From contig NZ_AP022598.1 of the NCBI RefSeq assembly GCF_010725485.1, forward strand, positions 5,022,001 through 5,086,000: a stretch of DNA of 64,000 bases. Direction: 5' to 3'. The notes beneath the pieces were generated by a model. The model did not search any database. It saw nothing but the letters and a program-made list of their open reading frames with translations, and had not been told where the DNA came from. The position numbers were made by a program, and so were the translations under genes. Source of the stretch: Mycolicibacterium parafortuitum. GTDB taxonomy: Bacteria; Actinomycetota; Actinomycetes; Mycobacteriales; Mycobacteriaceae. The stretch's first letter is position 1; every line of letters begins with the position of its first letter. Below are positions 47,635 through 56,478 of this stretch, piece by piece.

Positions 47635-47680
47635 GCGCTACTTCCGCACAGCGCCCAGCGCTACTTCGGCGCAGCGCCGG
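47635..47680. repeat. Imperfect 23-base tandem duplication at a convergent 3' junction
   Basis: Two adjacent 23-base copies beginning GCGCTACTTC differ at a few positions. They lie between the DUF349 stop and the Rv2732c-like stop; each copy contains a TAG on the minus strand, so the duplication may have set the present C-terminus of the minus-strand gene. Confidence 0.6.
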
Positions 47681-48302
47681 GCTCGTCGCCGCCCGGGGTG
47701 TCCCCGCCGGGCTTGTCACCGCCCGGCTTGTCGTCGATGAAGGTCTCCAGCAGACCCTTGCCGTGGTTCTCGGCCATGGCGCGGCGGCGATGTTCCTCGG
47801 CGGCCAGCTGCACCGCGGTACGCGCCGCGACCACGCGAGCCCAGTAGTAGCTGAGCACGATGACGGTCAGCCACGCCACGATCAGCCCGATCCCGGGCCC
47901 CGGATAGGGCTCGGGCGCGGTCTGGCGCGTCCACAGCGCCAGGATGCCCAGGAACGCCGCCACGGTGCACCCGGCCAGCGAGATCCAGGCCAGCGCCCAC
48001 CGCCGGGTGAGCAGGGCCAGCATCGAGAAGCCGATGCCGAACACGACGGACAGGATCGTGAACACCCGGTGCGGCAGGATGACGCCGTTGTCGGCGGCGA
48101 CCTGCGAACCGGTCAGCACGTCGAGACCCTTGGCCGAGCCGGTGTGCGGCAGCAGCAACGAGCCCAGCAGCACGAACACCAGCACCGCGATCACCAGCGC
48201 CCATCCGCCCGGGTCGATCTCGCGGGCCACCCGCTTCTCGGCCGCGTCGATGTCCCTCTTGAAGTTCTCGAATCCGTTCTCCGGAGCTCTGTCGCCGCTC
48301 AT
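47661..48302 (-). CDS. Membrane protein with PGGD-repeat tail (Rv2732c-like)
   Basis: The 213-residue protein starts [34 protein letters not shown]. Four membrane helices follow ([74 protein letters not shown]), then a basic helix and a tail of four PGGD units. The function is unknown. Its ATG overlaps the miaB stop by 4 bases, so it is co-translated with miaB as in other mycobacteria. Confidence 0.87.
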   Translation of the reverse strand: MSGDRAPENGFENFKRDIDAAEKRVAREIDPGGWALVIAVLVFVLLGSLLLPHTGSAKGLDVLTGSQVAADNGVILPHRVFTILSVVFGIGFSMLALLTRRWALAWISLAGCTVAAFLGILALWTRQTAPEPYPGPGIGLIVAWLTVIVLSYYWARVVAARTAVQLAAEEHRRRAMAENHGKGLLETFIDDKPGGDKPGGDTPGGDEPGAAPK

Positions 48303-49909
48303 CGCGAACACCCCGACGCCACCGGCTCCGGCGCGGGTGCACCGACCGACGGAATCCCGAGTCCGACGCCCGTCTTGGGCTTGCGCCCGGCCGCGTGGGC
48401 GTCCCCGGCACGGGTGCGCCGGTGCTCCAGGACGCCGGCATCGGCGATCAGGTGATGCGGCGCCGCACCGGTCACGGTGGTCACGACGATGTCGCCGGGC
48501 CGGATCGCCTCGGCGTGTGCGCCCGGGGCGAAGTGCACGAGCCTGCCGTCGCGGGCCCGCCCCGACATCCGGGCGGTCGCCGCATCCTTGCGACCCTCCC
48601 CGGTGGCGACCAGTAGTTCTACGCGCCGGCCCACCTGGGCCGCGTTCTCTTCCAGGGAGATCCGCTCCTGCAACTCGATGAGTCGTTGATAACGTTCGGA
48701 GACAACAGCTTTCGGGACTTGATCGGCGAGATCAGCGGCGGGGGTGCCGGGCCTCTTCGAGTACTGGAACGTGAACGCGCCGGCGAACCGGGCCGCCTCG
48801 ACGACATCGAGGGTGGCCTGGAAGTCCTCTTCGGTCTCGCCGGGGAAGCCGACGATCAGGTCCGTGGTGATCGCGGCGTGCGGGATCGCGGCCCGGACCC
48901 GGTCGATGATGCCCAGATAACGCTCGGCGCGGTAGGACCGACGCATCGCCCGCAGGATCCGGTCCGAACCGGACTGCAAGGGCATGTGCAGCGTCGGGCA
49001 CACGTTGGGCGTCTCGGCCATCGCCTCGATCACGTCGTCGGTGAACTCGGCGGGGTGCGGGGAGGTGAATCGCACGCGTTCCAGCCCGTCGATGGTGCCG
49101 CATGCGCGCAGTAGCTTCGCGAACGCGCCACGGTCGCGGGGCAAGCGCTCGTCCCGGCCCGTCGGGTCCTCGCGCAAACGCTCGTCCCGGCCCGTCGGGT
49201 CCTCGCGCAAGCGCTCGTCCCGGCCCGTCGGGTCCTCGCGCAAGCGCTCGTCCGCGAACGACACGCCGTACGCGTTCACGTTCTGCCCGAGCAGCGTGAT
49301 CTCCAGGACACCCTGGTCCACCAGGGTCTGCACCTCGGCGAGCACATCGCCGGGGCGGCGGTCGACCTCTTTGCCGCGCAGGGACGGCACGATGCAGAAG
49401 GTGCACGTGTTGTTGCAGCCGACCGAGATCGAAACCCAAGCGGCGTAAGCGGATTCGCGGCTGGCCGGCAGGGCCGACGGGAATTCGCGCAGCGCCTCTT
49501 CGATCTCGACCTGAGCGACCCGGTTGTGCCGGGCGCGGTCGAGCAAAGCGGGCAGCGAACCGATGTTGTGGGTACCGAAGACCACATCGACCCAGGGTGC
49601 CTTGCGCAACACCATGTCCCGGTCCTTCTGCGCAAGGCAGCCGCCGACGGCGATCTGCATGCGCGGGTCCGCGGCCTTGCGCGGTGCGAGGTGGCTGAGG
49701 TTGCCGTAGAGCTTGTTGTCGGCGTTTTCACGCACCGCGCACGTGTTGAACACGACGATGTCGGCGTCGGCACCCTCACCGGCGCGCTGATATCCGGCCT
49801 CCTCCAGCAGGCCCGCGAGCCGCTCGGAGTCGTGCACGTTCATCTGGCAGCCGTACGTGCGGACCTCGAAGGTGCGCACGCCCACCTGCTGCATCACCGG
49901 GGAAGTCAC
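48299..49909 (-). CDS. miaB: tRNA-2-methylthio-N6-dimethylallyladenosine synthase, with tandem-repeat insertion
   Basis: The 536-residue radical-SAM methylthiotransferase adds the ms2 group to i6A37 of tRNA, following MiaA. An N-terminal UPF0004 domain has Cys at [16 protein letters not shown] and GGCLAQKD (second 4Fe-4S). The radical-SAM motif is [11 protein letters not shown], and a C-terminal TRAM domain follows. Unusual: after [12 protein letters not shown] an in-frame run of three [11 protein letters not shown] units plus DERL precedes [11 protein letters not shown], lengthening the protein by about 33 residues relative to typical mycobacterial MiaB. Confidence 0.95.
   Translation of the reverse strand: MTSPVMQQVGVRTFEVRTYGCQMNVHDSERLAGLLEEAGYQRAGEGADADIVVFNTCAVRENADNKLYGNLSHLAPRKAADPRMQIAVGGCLAQKDRDMVLRKAPWVDVVFGTHNIGSLPALLDRARHNRVAQVEIEEALREFPSALPASRESAYAAWVSISVGCNNTCTFCIVPSLRGKEVDRRPGDVLAEVQTLVDQGVLEITLLGQNVNAYGVSFADERLREDPTGRDERLREDPTGRDERLREDPTGRDERLPRDRGAFAKLLRACGTIDGLERVRFTSPHPAEFTDDVIEAMAETPNVCPTLHMPLQSGSDRILRAMRRSYRAERYLGIIDRVRAAIPHAAITTDLIVGFPGETEEDFQATLDVVEAARFAGAFTFQYSKRPGTPAADLADQVPKAVVSERYQRLIELQERISLEENAAQVGRRVELLVATGEGRKDAATARMSGRARDGRLVHFAPGAHAEAIRPGDIVVTTVTGAAPHHLIADAGVLEHRRTRAGDAHAAGRKPKTGVGLGIPSVGAPAPEPVASGCSR
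49141..49253. repeat. 33-base tandem repeat, about 3.4 copies, inside miaB
   Basis: The unit is 33 bases, beginning CGCAAGCGCTCGTCCCGG and ending GGGTCCTCG. Copies occupy about 49141-49172, 49173-49205 and 49206-49238, with a partial copy at 49239-49253. They are almost identical (one A/G difference seen in copy 2). Being a multiple of three, they encode [11 protein letters not shown] on the minus strand. Confidence 0.95.
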
Positions 49910-50024
49910 CGGACCATTCTACGAAGCGGAGGTCCCCGCCCCGAAATCGCGCGAATGGGCCCGACAGAATCACGATCACCGACTATCGGGCGAGGCGAGC
50001 GCGCGCTGGGTAAGGTCATCACGC

Positions 50025-50786
50025 ATGGAGAGCCCCAGGGAGTCCCCTGCCGTGCCGATGATCTCTATGAAAGCGGTCAACAAGCACTTCGGCTCACTTC
50101 ACGTTCTCAAGGACATCAACCTCGACGTCGGCAAAGGCCAGGTCGTCGTCGTGCTCGGGCCGTCGGGTTCGGGCAAGTCGACGCTGTGCCGCACCATCAA
50201 CCGGCTGGAGACCATCGATTCGGGCACCATCGAGATCGACGGGCAGCGACTGCCCGCCGAGGGCCGCAAGCTCGCGCAGCTGCGCTCCGATGTGGGCATG
50301 GTGTTCCAGTCGTTCAACCTGTTCGCGCACAAGACGATCCTGGAGAACGTCACGCTCGCGCCGATGAAGGTGCGCAAGGCGTCCAAGGAAGAGTCCCGCG
50401 AGGCGGCGATGGCGCTACTGGAGCGCGTCGGGGTGGCCAACCAGGCCGAGAAGTATCCGGCCCAGCTTTCCGGCGGGCAGCAGCAGCGCGTCGCGATCGC
50501 GCGTTCGCTGGCGATGAACCCCAAGGTCATGTTGTTCGACGAGCCGACCAGTGCACTGGACCCGGAGATGATCAACGAGGTGCTGGCGGTGATGGCGGGT
50601 CTGGCCTCCGACGGCATGACGATGCTGGTGGTGACCCACGAGATGGGGTTCGCACGCCGGGCCGCCAACCGGGTGGTCTTCATGGCCGACGGCGCCGTCG
50701 TCGAGGACGCCGAACCTCACGAGTTCTTCGACAATCCCCGAAGCGACCGCGCCAAAGACTTTCTCGGCAAGATCCTGCACCACTGA
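50025..50786 (+). CDS. gluA: Glutamate/polar amino acid ABC transporter ATP-binding protein
   Basis: The 253-residue ATPase of a HAAT/PAAT-type importer has Walker [11 protein letters not shown]-loop [11 protein letters not shown], signature [16 protein letters not shown], Walker [14 protein letters not shown] and H-loop VVTHEM. The ATG at 50025 is likely; MISMKAV at 50058 is the alternative, closer to the usual family start. It begins a four-gene operon with a binding protein and two permeases, arranged like gluABCD of Corynebacterium. The substrate is inferred from that arrangement. Confidence 0.92.
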   Translation: MESPRESPAVPMISMKAVNKHFGSLHVLKDINLDVGKGQVVVVLGPSGSGKSTLCRTINRLETIDSGTIEIDGQRLPAEGRKLAQLRSDVGMVFQSFNLFAHKTILENVTLAPMKVRKASKEESREAAMALLERVGVANQAEKYPAQLSGGQQQRVAIARSLAMNPKVMLFDEPTSALDPEMINEVLAVMAGLASDGMTMLVVTHEMGFARRAANRVVFMADGAVVEDAEPHEFFDNPRSDRAKDFLGKILHH

Positions 50787-50827
50787 CTCAAAACCCCACC
50801 GGAGCTCGGCGAAAGGAAACCCACCCA

Positions 50828-51667
50828 ATGTTCCCGAAGTCCATGTCCAAGCGCGTCATCGGTGCTCTCGCCGCGGCGGCTGTGCTGCCGCTCGCGATGA
50901 CGGCGTGCGGCGGGGGTGACTCCGGAGGCGGAGGCACCGGCGGCGGCGACACGATCGTCATCGGCACCAAGTTCGACCAGCCGGGTCTGGGCCAGAAGAA
51001 CCCCGACGGCACCATGAGCGGCTTCGACGTCGACGTCGCGACCTATGTCGCCGGCGAGCTCGGCTACACCCCGGACCAGATCGAGTGGAAGGAATCTCCG
51101 TCGGCGCAGCGCGAGAATCTGATCCAGAACGGTCAGGTCGACTTCATCGCGGCGACGTACTCGATCACCGACGCCCGCAAGGAGAAGGTGTCGTTCGCCG
51201 GGCCGTACCTGATCACCGGGCAGAGCCTGCTGGTGCGCTCGGACAACACCGACATCACCGGTGAGGCCTCGCTGGAGAACAACAAGATCCTGTGCTCGGT
51301 GTCGGGTTCGACCCCGGCCCAGAAGATCAAGGACAAGTACCAGGGCGTGCAGCTGCAGCAGTACGACACCTACTCGGCGTGCATCGACGCGCTGAAGAAC
51401 GGCGCGGTGGACGCGGTCACCACCGACGAGGTGATCCTGGCCGGCTACGCCGCGCAGACCCCGGGCGCGTTCAAGATCGTCGGTGAGCCGTTCTCCGAGG
51501 AGCGCTACGGCATCGGCCTGAAGCGGGACGACGCCGAGCTGAAGACCAAGATCGACGACGCGCTGCAGAAGATGTTCGACAGCGGCGCCTGGAAGGAAGC
51601 GTTCGACAAGAACCTCGGCCCCGCCGGGATCACCGCCCCGGCTCCCCCGGCGCTCGACAAGAACTGA
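50828..51667 (+). CDS. gluB: Glutamate-type ABC transporter substrate-binding lipoprotein
   Basis: The 279-residue exported protein has a signal peptide ending in a lipobox (LPLAMTAC, acylated Cys), a Gly/Ser linker, and a bilobed family 3 solute-binding domain: TIVIGTKFDQPGLGQKNPDGTMSGFDVDVATYVAGELG, then FIAATYSITDARKEKVSFAGPYLITGQSLLV. Acidic/polar amino acid specificity fits the domain and operon. GAAAGGAAA precedes the ATG. It lies 41 bases after gluA. Confidence 0.93.
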   Translation: MFPKSMSKRVIGALAAAAVLPLAMTACGGGDSGGGGTGGGDTIVIGTKFDQPGLGQKNPDGTMSGFDVDVATYVAGELGYTPDQIEWKESPSAQRENLIQNGQVDFIAATYSITDARKEKVSFAGPYLITGQSLLVRSDNTDITGEASLENNKILCSVSGSTPAQKIKDKYQGVQLQQYDTYSACIDALKNGAVDAVTTDEVILAGYAAQTPGAFKIVGEPFSEERYGIGLKRDDAELKTKIDDALQKMFDSGAWKEAFDKNLGPAGITAPAPPALDKN

Positions 51668-51693
51668 GCCGCGGATAGCCACCGGAGCCGCCC

Positions 51694-52374
51694 GTGGAGG
51701 TATTCACCGAGTATCGCGAGGAGATCTTCGCCGCGTTCTGGACGACCGTCCAGCTCACGGTTCTCTCGGCGATCGGTGCGTTGGTGCTCGGCACGGTGCT
51801 GGCCGCGATGCGGCTGGCCCCGGTGCCGATGCTCAACTGGATCGGCACCGCCTACGTCAACATCGTCCGCAACACCCCGCTGACGCTGATCATCCTGTTC
51901 TGCTCGTTCGGGTTGTCGCAGACACTGGGGTTGACGCTGGCCGACCGGCAGTCGGCGACGTTCATCGCCGACAGCGGGTTCCGGCTGGCCGTCCTCGGGT
52001 TGACGGTGTACACCGCGTCGTTCGTGTGTGAGACGGTCCGCGCCGGGGTGAACACCATCCCGCTCGGCCAGGCCGAGGCGGCCCGTTCGCTGGGGCTGTC
52101 GTTCGGGCAGAACCTTCGGATCGTGTTGCTGCCGCAGGCTTTCCGCGCGGTGGTGATCCCGCTGGGCTCGGTGCTGATCGCGCTGACCAAGAACACCACG
52201 ATCGCGTCGGCGATCGGTGTCGCCGAGGCGGCGCTGCTGATGAAGGAGATGATCGAGAACACCGCGGCCGTGCTGGTGGTGGGCGGCATCTTCGCGCTCG
52301 GGTTCGTGATCCTCACTCTGCCGATGGGGCTGCTGTTCGGGTGGCTGGGTAAGCGATTGGCGGTGGCGCGCTAG
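51694..52374 (+). CDS. gluC: Glutamate-type ABC transporter permease (first)
   Basis: This 226-residue membrane subunit has a GTG start (VEVFTEYREEIFAAFWTTVQLTVLSAIG). About five membrane helices and the EAA loop (AEAARSLGLSFGQNLRIVLLPQAFRAVVIPLGS) that contacts the ATPase are visible. It is related to HisM/GlnP permeases. Its TAG stop shares one base with the GTG of the next permease (TAGTG), indicating translational coupling. Confidence 0.93.
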   Translation: MEVFTEYREEIFAAFWTTVQLTVLSAIGALVLGTVLAAMRLAPVPMLNWIGTAYVNIVRNTPLTLIILFCSFGLSQTLGLTLADRQSATFIADSGFRLAVLGLTVYTASFVCETVRAGVNTIPLGQAEAARSLGLSFGQNLRIVLLPQAFRAVVIPLGSVLIALTKNTTIASAIGVAEAALLMKEMIENTAAVLVVGGIFALGFVILTLPMGLLFGWLGKRLAVAR

Positions 52375-53249
52375 TGGCGGGCTCAGTGCTCTTCGATGCG
52401 CCGGGGCCGCGCGCCATCGTGCGCAACCGGGTGATCTCCGTGGTCACCCTCGTCGCGCTCGCCGCGGTGATCTGGGTGGTGTACTCGCGGCTGAACAGCC
52501 GCGGCCAGCTGACCGCCGAGAAGTGGGAACCGTTCCTGACGCCGGACCTGTGGCGCACCTACGTCCTGCCGGGCATCGAGGGGACGCTGACGGCGGCGGC
52601 GGTGTCGATCGTGCTGGCGTTGGTGCTCGGCCTGGTGCTCGGCGTCGGGCGGCTGTCGACGCATACCGCGATCCGGTGGGTGTCATCGGTGGTGGTGGAG
52701 TTCTTCCGCGCGGTGCCGGTGCTGATCATGATGATCTTCGCGTACTTCCTGTACGCGTTCTACGACGTGTTCCCGTCCAAGCATCTGGCGCTGGCCGGTG
52801 TGATCACCGGTCTGACGCTGTACAACGGCGCGGTCATCGCCGAGATCGTCCGCGCCGGGGTGCACGCGCTGCCGCGCGGCCAGAGCGAGGCCGCTTCGGC
52901 TTTGGGACTGACGTGGGGCCAGACGATGCGGTCGATCCTGCTCCCGCAGGCCATCACCTCGATGCTTCCGGTACTGATCTCGCAGCTGGTGGTGGTGCTC
53001 AAGGACACCGCCCTCGGTTACCAGATCACGTTCGTCGAGATGGTGCGTCAGGGCACGGTGATCGGGTCGGCCTACGGCAACTACATCCCGGCGCTGATCG
53101 TGATCGCGTTGCTGATGATCGCATTGAACTTCTCGCTGTCGTGGTTCGCGACCTGGATCGAACGCAGGATGCGCCGCTCCCGCAAGGGGCCGTCCCCGAT
53201 GGAGGCCGAGCCGATGGACATGATCCCCGACCGCAGCCGCGGCGTGTGA
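52374..53249 (+). CDS. gluD: Glutamate-type ABC transporter permease (second)
   Basis: The 291-residue second permease subunit starts VAGSVLFDAPGPRAIVRNRV. It has an extra N-terminal helix (VISVVTLVALAAVIWVVYS) and a 50-residue periplasmic stretch before the permease core, with EAA loop QSEAASALGLTWGQTMRSILLPQAITSMLPVLIS. A basic cytoplasmic tail follows. It completes the importer with gluA, gluB and gluC. Confidence 0.93.
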   Translation: MAGSVLFDAPGPRAIVRNRVISVVTLVALAAVIWVVYSRLNSRGQLTAEKWEPFLTPDLWRTYVLPGIEGTLTAAAVSIVLALVLGLVLGVGRLSTHTAIRWVSSVVVEFFRAVPVLIMMIFAYFLYAFYDVFPSKHLALAGVITGLTLYNGAVIAEIVRAGVHALPRGQSEAASALGLTWGQTMRSILLPQAITSMLPVLISQLVVVLKDTALGYQITFVEMVRQGTVIGSAYGNYIPALIVIALLMIALNFSLSWFATWIERRMRRSRKGPSPMEAEPMDMIPDRSRGV

Positions 53250-53275
53250 CGCGCCCTGGTGATGCACCGTTACCG

Positions 53276-53668
53276 ATGACCGAAACCCTGCGCGCATTCG
53301 AGATCCTGCCTGAGCACACGCTGCGCGAGATGGTCGACCTGATGGTCCGGCTGATCGAAGCCTGCGGCGCCGTGGTCATCATGATCGGCGCACTGGTCGC
53401 GATCGTGAAGTTCGCACTGGCGCTGGGCCGGCGCGATATCAATCAGTTCTCGTCGGTCCGGTTGACGATGGCCCGGTTCCTGGTGCTGGGCTTGGAGTTT
53501 CAGCTGGCCGCCGACGTACTGCGCACCGCGATCTCGCCGTCGTTCGAGGAGATCGGCAAGCTGGCCGCGATCGCGACCATCCGGACGTTGCTGAACTATT
53601 TCCTCAATCGCGAGATCGCCCAGGAACAGCGCGAGATCGAGGCGGCCAGGACTTCGCGCGCACCGTGA
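53276..53668 (+). CDS. DUF1622 membrane protein
   Basis: The 130-residue protein starts MTETLRAFEILPEHTLREMVDLMVRLIEACGAVVIMIGALVAIVKF. It matches DUF1622: one clear membrane helix near the N-terminus, then RRDINQFSSVRLTMARFLVLGLEFQLAADVLRTAISPSFEEIGKLAAIATIRTLLNYFLNREI. The function is unknown. It follows gluD by 26 bases and overlaps the next small membrane gene by 4 bases (GTGA), so the pair is probably made together. Confidence 0.88.
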   Translation: MTETLRAFEILPEHTLREMVDLMVRLIEACGAVVIMIGALVAIVKFALALGRRDINQFSSVRLTMARFLVLGLEFQLAADVLRTAISPSFEEIGKLAAIATIRTLLNYFLNREIAQEQREIEAARTSRAP

Positions 53669-53964
53669 GCCTCATCGACACGCTGGCCGCAGCCCTGGTG
53701 CTGGTCGGCATCATGGTGGGGCTCGCCGGGTGGGCGCGGTTCCGTCAGCCGTTGGTGGGCCTCGGCCCGATGCTCGAGTTCTTCACCGCCGCCGGGCTGC
53801 TTCGACTGTCCACCGGGCTGACATGGCCGGCGATCGTCGGTGTCACCGCGCTGATCGTGATCCGGCGTCTGGTGGTCGCCCGCCTGACGGCGGACCTGAC
53901 GTCAAACCCGGCGTCGTTCCCGTTCGTTCGCAAGCTCCGTCGTCACCACGTCGACAGCCAGTGA
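53665..53964 (+). CDS. Small membrane protein of unknown function
   Basis: The 99-residue protein has a GTG start overlapping the DUF1622 stop. It shows two or three hydrophobic helices ([61 protein letters not shown]). I do not recognise the family. Its last 63 bases overlap the 3' end of recX on the other strand. The overlap with the DUF1622 gene suggests a two-component membrane complex. Confidence 0.72.
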   Translation: MSLIDTLAAALVLVGIMVGLAGWARFRQPLVGLGPMLEFFTAAGLLRLSTGLTWPAIVGVTALIVIRRLVVARLTADLTSNPASFPFVRKLRRHHVDSQ

Positions 53965-54468
53965 CTGGCTGTAGCCGCGGCGGGCCAGCATCCCCACCAG
54001 CCGGCGGATCACCTTGTTCTCCGCATCCCGATCGCCCGGGTCACCGAGCTTCTCGCGGCGCAACTTGTCGCGGACGAGTTGTTCGGCACGGGCGCGTTCG
54101 GCGTCCGCGTCGATGTCGGCCAGCGCCGCGTCGATCACCTCGCCGTCGACGCCCTTCTTGCGTAACTCGGCGGCCAACGCGCGCTTGCCTTTTCCGGCGT
54201 TGAGCCGCCGTGACCGCACCCACTGCTCGGCAAAGTCCTCGTCGTCGACGAGACCTACCTGGGTCAACCGGTCGAGGACCGCGGCGCTGACGTCGTCGGG
54301 ATATCCCCGCTTGGCCAACTGAGCCTCGAGCTCGGCCCGAGTCCTCGCCCGCGAGGTGAGCAGGCGCAGGCACACGGCCCGCGCCTGCTCAGCACGCTTA
54401 TCGAAGTCGTCGCCTGCGGCGGGGTCAGAAGTCGACGGGAGCGGGAAGAGCGTCATCGGCTGCCTCAT
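53902..54468 (-). CDS. recX: RecA regulatory protein RecX
   Basis: This helical 188-residue protein binds RecA filaments and inhibits their activity. Three RecX repeats are visible, e.g. [55 protein letters not shown] and [24 protein letters not shown]. The start lies 44 bases inside recA (MRQPMTLF) or 32 bases inside (second ATG at 54456). Overlap with recA gives coupled expression, as in other mycobacteria. Confidence 0.95.
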   Translation of the reverse strand: MRQPMTLFPLPSTSDPAAGDDFDKRAEQARAVCLRLLTSRARTRAELEAQLAKRGYPDDVSAAVLDRLTQVGLVDDEDFAEQWVRSRRLNAGKGKRALAAELRKKGVDGEVIDAALADIDADAERARAEQLVRDKLRREKLGDPGDRDAENKVIRRLVGMLARRGYSQSLAVDVVTTELANERERRRV

Positions 54469-55477
54469 CGGTCAGCTGTGCCCCGATACCGAGCTTCTCT
54501 TTGATCTTCTTCTCGATCTCGTTGGCCACGTCGGGGTTCTGCAGCAGGAAGTTGCGTGCGTTCTCCTTACCCTGGCCGAGCTGCTCACCGTCGTAGGTGA
54601 ACCAGGAGCCGGACTTGCGGATGAAGCCCTGCTCGACACCCATGTCGATGAGCGAGCCCTCCCGGCTGATGCCGCGGCCGTAGAGGATGTCGAACTCGGC
54701 CTGCTTGAACGGCGGCGACACCTTGTTCTTGACGACCTTGACGCGGGTCCGGTTGCCGACGGCGTCGGTACCGTCCTTCAGGGTCTCGATGCGGCGCACG
54801 TCCAGGCGCACCGACGCGTAGAACTTCAGCGCCTTACCGCCCGTCGTGGTCTCGGGCGACCCGAACATCACGCCGATCTTCTCGCGCAGCTGGTTGATGA
54901 AGATCGCGGTGGTGCCCGAATTGTTCAGCGCACCGGTCATCTTGCGCAGCGCCTGGCTCATCAGGCGGGCCTGCAGGCCGACGTGGCTGTCGCCCATCTC
55001 GCCCTCGATCTCGGCGCGCGGCACCAGCGCCGCGACCGAGTCGATGACGATGATGTCGATGGCACCCGAGCGCACCAGCATGTCGGCGATCTCCAGCGCC
55101 TGCTCACCGGTGTCGGGCTGGGAGACCAGCAACGCGTCGGTGTCCACGCCGAGCTTCTTGGCGTACTCGGGGTCGAGTGCGTGCTCGGCATCGATGAACG
55201 CGGCGATACCGCCCGCGGCCTGGGCGTTGGCGACGGCGTGCAGCGCGACGGTGGTCTTACCGGAGGATTCCGGACCGTAGATCTCGATGACGCGGCCGCG
55301 GGGCAATCCGCCGATACCGAGCGCGACGTCGAGGGAAATCGAGCCGGTGGGGATGACCGAGATCGGCGGGCGGACGTCCTCGCCGAGCCGCATCACCGAT
55401 CCCTTGCCGAAACTCTTGTCGATCTGCGCGAGCGCGAGTTCGAGGGCTTTCTCGCGATCGGGGGCCTGCTGAGCCAT
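54425..55477 (-). CDS. recA: Recombinase RecA, intein-free
   Basis: The 350-residue DNA-dependent ATPase carries out strand exchange and activates LexA self-cleavage. Walker [10 protein letters not shown] is at 68-76. [17 protein letters not shown], the Walker B segment [24 protein letters not shown], loop L2 [33 protein letters not shown] and a C-terminal domain follow. Unlike M. tuberculosis RecA there is no intein; the reading frame is continuous at normal length. Upstream are a LexA box and a PafBC-type promoter. Confidence 0.98.
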   Translation of the reverse strand: MAQQAPDREKALELALAQIDKSFGKGSVMRLGEDVRPPISVIPTGSISLDVALGIGGLPRGRVIEIYGPESSGKTTVALHAVANAQAAGGIAAFIDAEHALDPEYAKKLGVDTDALLVSQPDTGEQALEIADMLVRSGAIDIIVIDSVAALVPRAEIEGEMGDSHVGLQARLMSQALRKMTGALNNSGTTAIFINQLREKIGVMFGSPETTTGGKALKFYASVRLDVRRIETLKDGTDAVGNRTRVKVVKNKVSPPFKQAEFDILYGRGISREGSLIDMGVEQGFIRKSGSWFTYDGEQLGQGKENARNFLLQNPDVANEIEKKIKEKLGIGAQLTDEAADDALPAPVDF

Positions 55478-55530
55478 GGTGATACCTCTCCGGTAGTCGT
55501 TGTTGACCGGTTCTCGGTCGGTTGGCCACG

Positions 55531-55553
55531 AGGCTAGGTGAGGCCTCCGACAA
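55531..55553 (-). promoter_or_regulatory. RecA-independent (PafBC-type) DNA-damage promoter of recA
   Basis: On the minus strand the sequence is TTGTCGGAG-N8-TAGCCT, which fits the mycobacterial RecA-NDp pattern TTGTCRGTG-N8-TANNNT, the RecA-independent damage promoter later assigned to PafBC. The -10 lies about 50 bases before the recA start codon. The match is seen directly; activity is inferred. Confidence 0.72.
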
Positions 55554-55605
55554 ATCCCGACAAGTCCTTCGTGCGATGTACGCGGTCGAACTCCACCCAC
55601 AGTAG

Positions 55606-55621
55606 ACGAACAGGTGTTCGA
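55606..55621. promoter_or_regulatory. LexA box upstream of recA
   Basis: ACGAACAGGTGTTCGA matches 13 of 16 positions of the SOS box TCGAACACATGTTCGA. It is about 130 bases before the recA start codon and upstream of the PafBC-type promoter, similar to the two-promoter layout described for mycobacterial recA. Confidence 0.8.
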
Positions 55622-55656
55622 CTCAAGCGGACACGCCGACGACGCGCAGTTTTGAG

Positions 55657-56130
55657 CTACGCGGTCGCGGTGCGGATCGTCGCGTGGTGATGGATCGGGG
55701 TGTTCACCGACCGGGCGATGAAGCAGTAGTCCCCGACCCGGTGGTGCAACCGTTCGGCCAGTTCGGCGTCCCCGCCGGCCACGATCGTGACCACCGGGTT
55801 GAGCGTGACGCTCTCGAACCGCCCTGCCCCGCCGGGTTCTTCGACCATCACCGCGGTGGACCGGTCCTCGTACCCGATGACCGTGACGCCCGCCGCGGCG
55901 GCAAGGTGCAGGTACCACAGCATGTGGCACTGGGCGATCGACGCGACGTAGAGCTGCTCGGGGTTCCACCGCGCCGGGTCACCGCGGAACGCCGGGTCCG
56001 ACGACGCGTCGATGGGCGCGCGCCCGTCCGCGCCGACCACGTGGTCGCGGGAGTAGGACCGGACGTCTTCGGTGCCGGTCCCCTGGTTTCCCGTCCAGGT
56101 CACGGACACCTCATAGGAGTGCCGGGTCAT
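55657..56130 (-). CDS. OsmC/Ohr family protein
   Basis: The 157-residue protein starts [30 protein letters not shown]. The two redox Cys expected in the family lie in [21 protein letters not shown] and [16 protein letters not shown], so a thiol peroxidase acting on organic hydroperoxides is likely. It is cytoplasmic. It lies between recA and the DUF3046 gene on the same strand, 10 bases after the latter. Confidence 0.9.
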   Translation of the reverse strand: MTRHSYEVSVTWTGNQGTGTEDVRSYSRDHVVGADGRAPIDASSDPAFRGDPARWNPEQLYVASIAQCHMLWYLHLAAAAGVTVIGYEDRSTAVMVEEPGGAGRFESVTLNPVVTIVAGGDAELAERLHHRVGDYCFIARSVNTPIHHHATIRTATA

Positions 56131-56140
56131 CGCGGCGCCC

Positions 56141-56335
56141 TCACCACTGATCCTTGGGGACGTCGAAATCCGCGCACAGCGCCCGCCAGACGTCACGGGG
56201 GTCGACGCCGTCCTCGATGGCCTGCGCGGGCGTACGGCCGCCGATGCTGGTGAGCACGTGGTCGACGAGCATCGACGACGCCCGCACCGCACCGAACTGC
56301 CCTTCGACGAGTTCCTGGAATTCCGTCAGCCGCAC
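56141..56335 (-). CDS. DUF3046 family protein (Rv2738c-like)
   Basis: This is a 64-residue protein with a GTG at 56335 (VRLTEFQELVEGQFGAVRASSMLVDHVLTSIGGRTPAQAIEDGVDPRDVWRALCADFDVPKDQW); a GTG 6 bases upstream is also possible. The pattern L-EF-x(4)-FG-x(6)-DHVL-x(3)-RTP-QAI--GVDPR-VWRALC-dFdVP defines DUF3046, nearly always upstream of recA in actinobacteria. The function is unknown. Confidence 0.9.
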   Translation of the reverse strand: MRLTEFQELVEGQFGAVRASSMLVDHVLTSIGGRTPAQAIEDGVDPRDVWRALCADFDVPKDQW

Positions 56336-56388
56336 AGGCACAACTTACGCCGGGCCCACCACGGCGGCGTGGCACACCCGCACCGCGT

Positions 56389-56429
56389 CCGGGTCCGCGG
56401 ACCCGGCTCTCCGCGCGTCCTGGACGCGC
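56389..56429. promoter_or_regulatory. Two perfect palindromes upstream of hypA
   Basis: CCGGGTCCGCGGACCCGG (56389-56406) is an 18-base perfect palindrome. GCGCGTCC-T-GGACGCGC (56413-56429) is a second perfect repeat with 8-base arms. Both lie 50-90 bases before the first hydrogenase-operon gene. The lack of loop and T-run argues against a terminator; they may be operators for the hydrogenase operon. The regulator is unknown. Confidence 0.5.
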
Positions 56430-56478
56430 CGCGCACCCCGGTTCTATCGTGGATCAACCGCCACGGAAACGGACCGGC

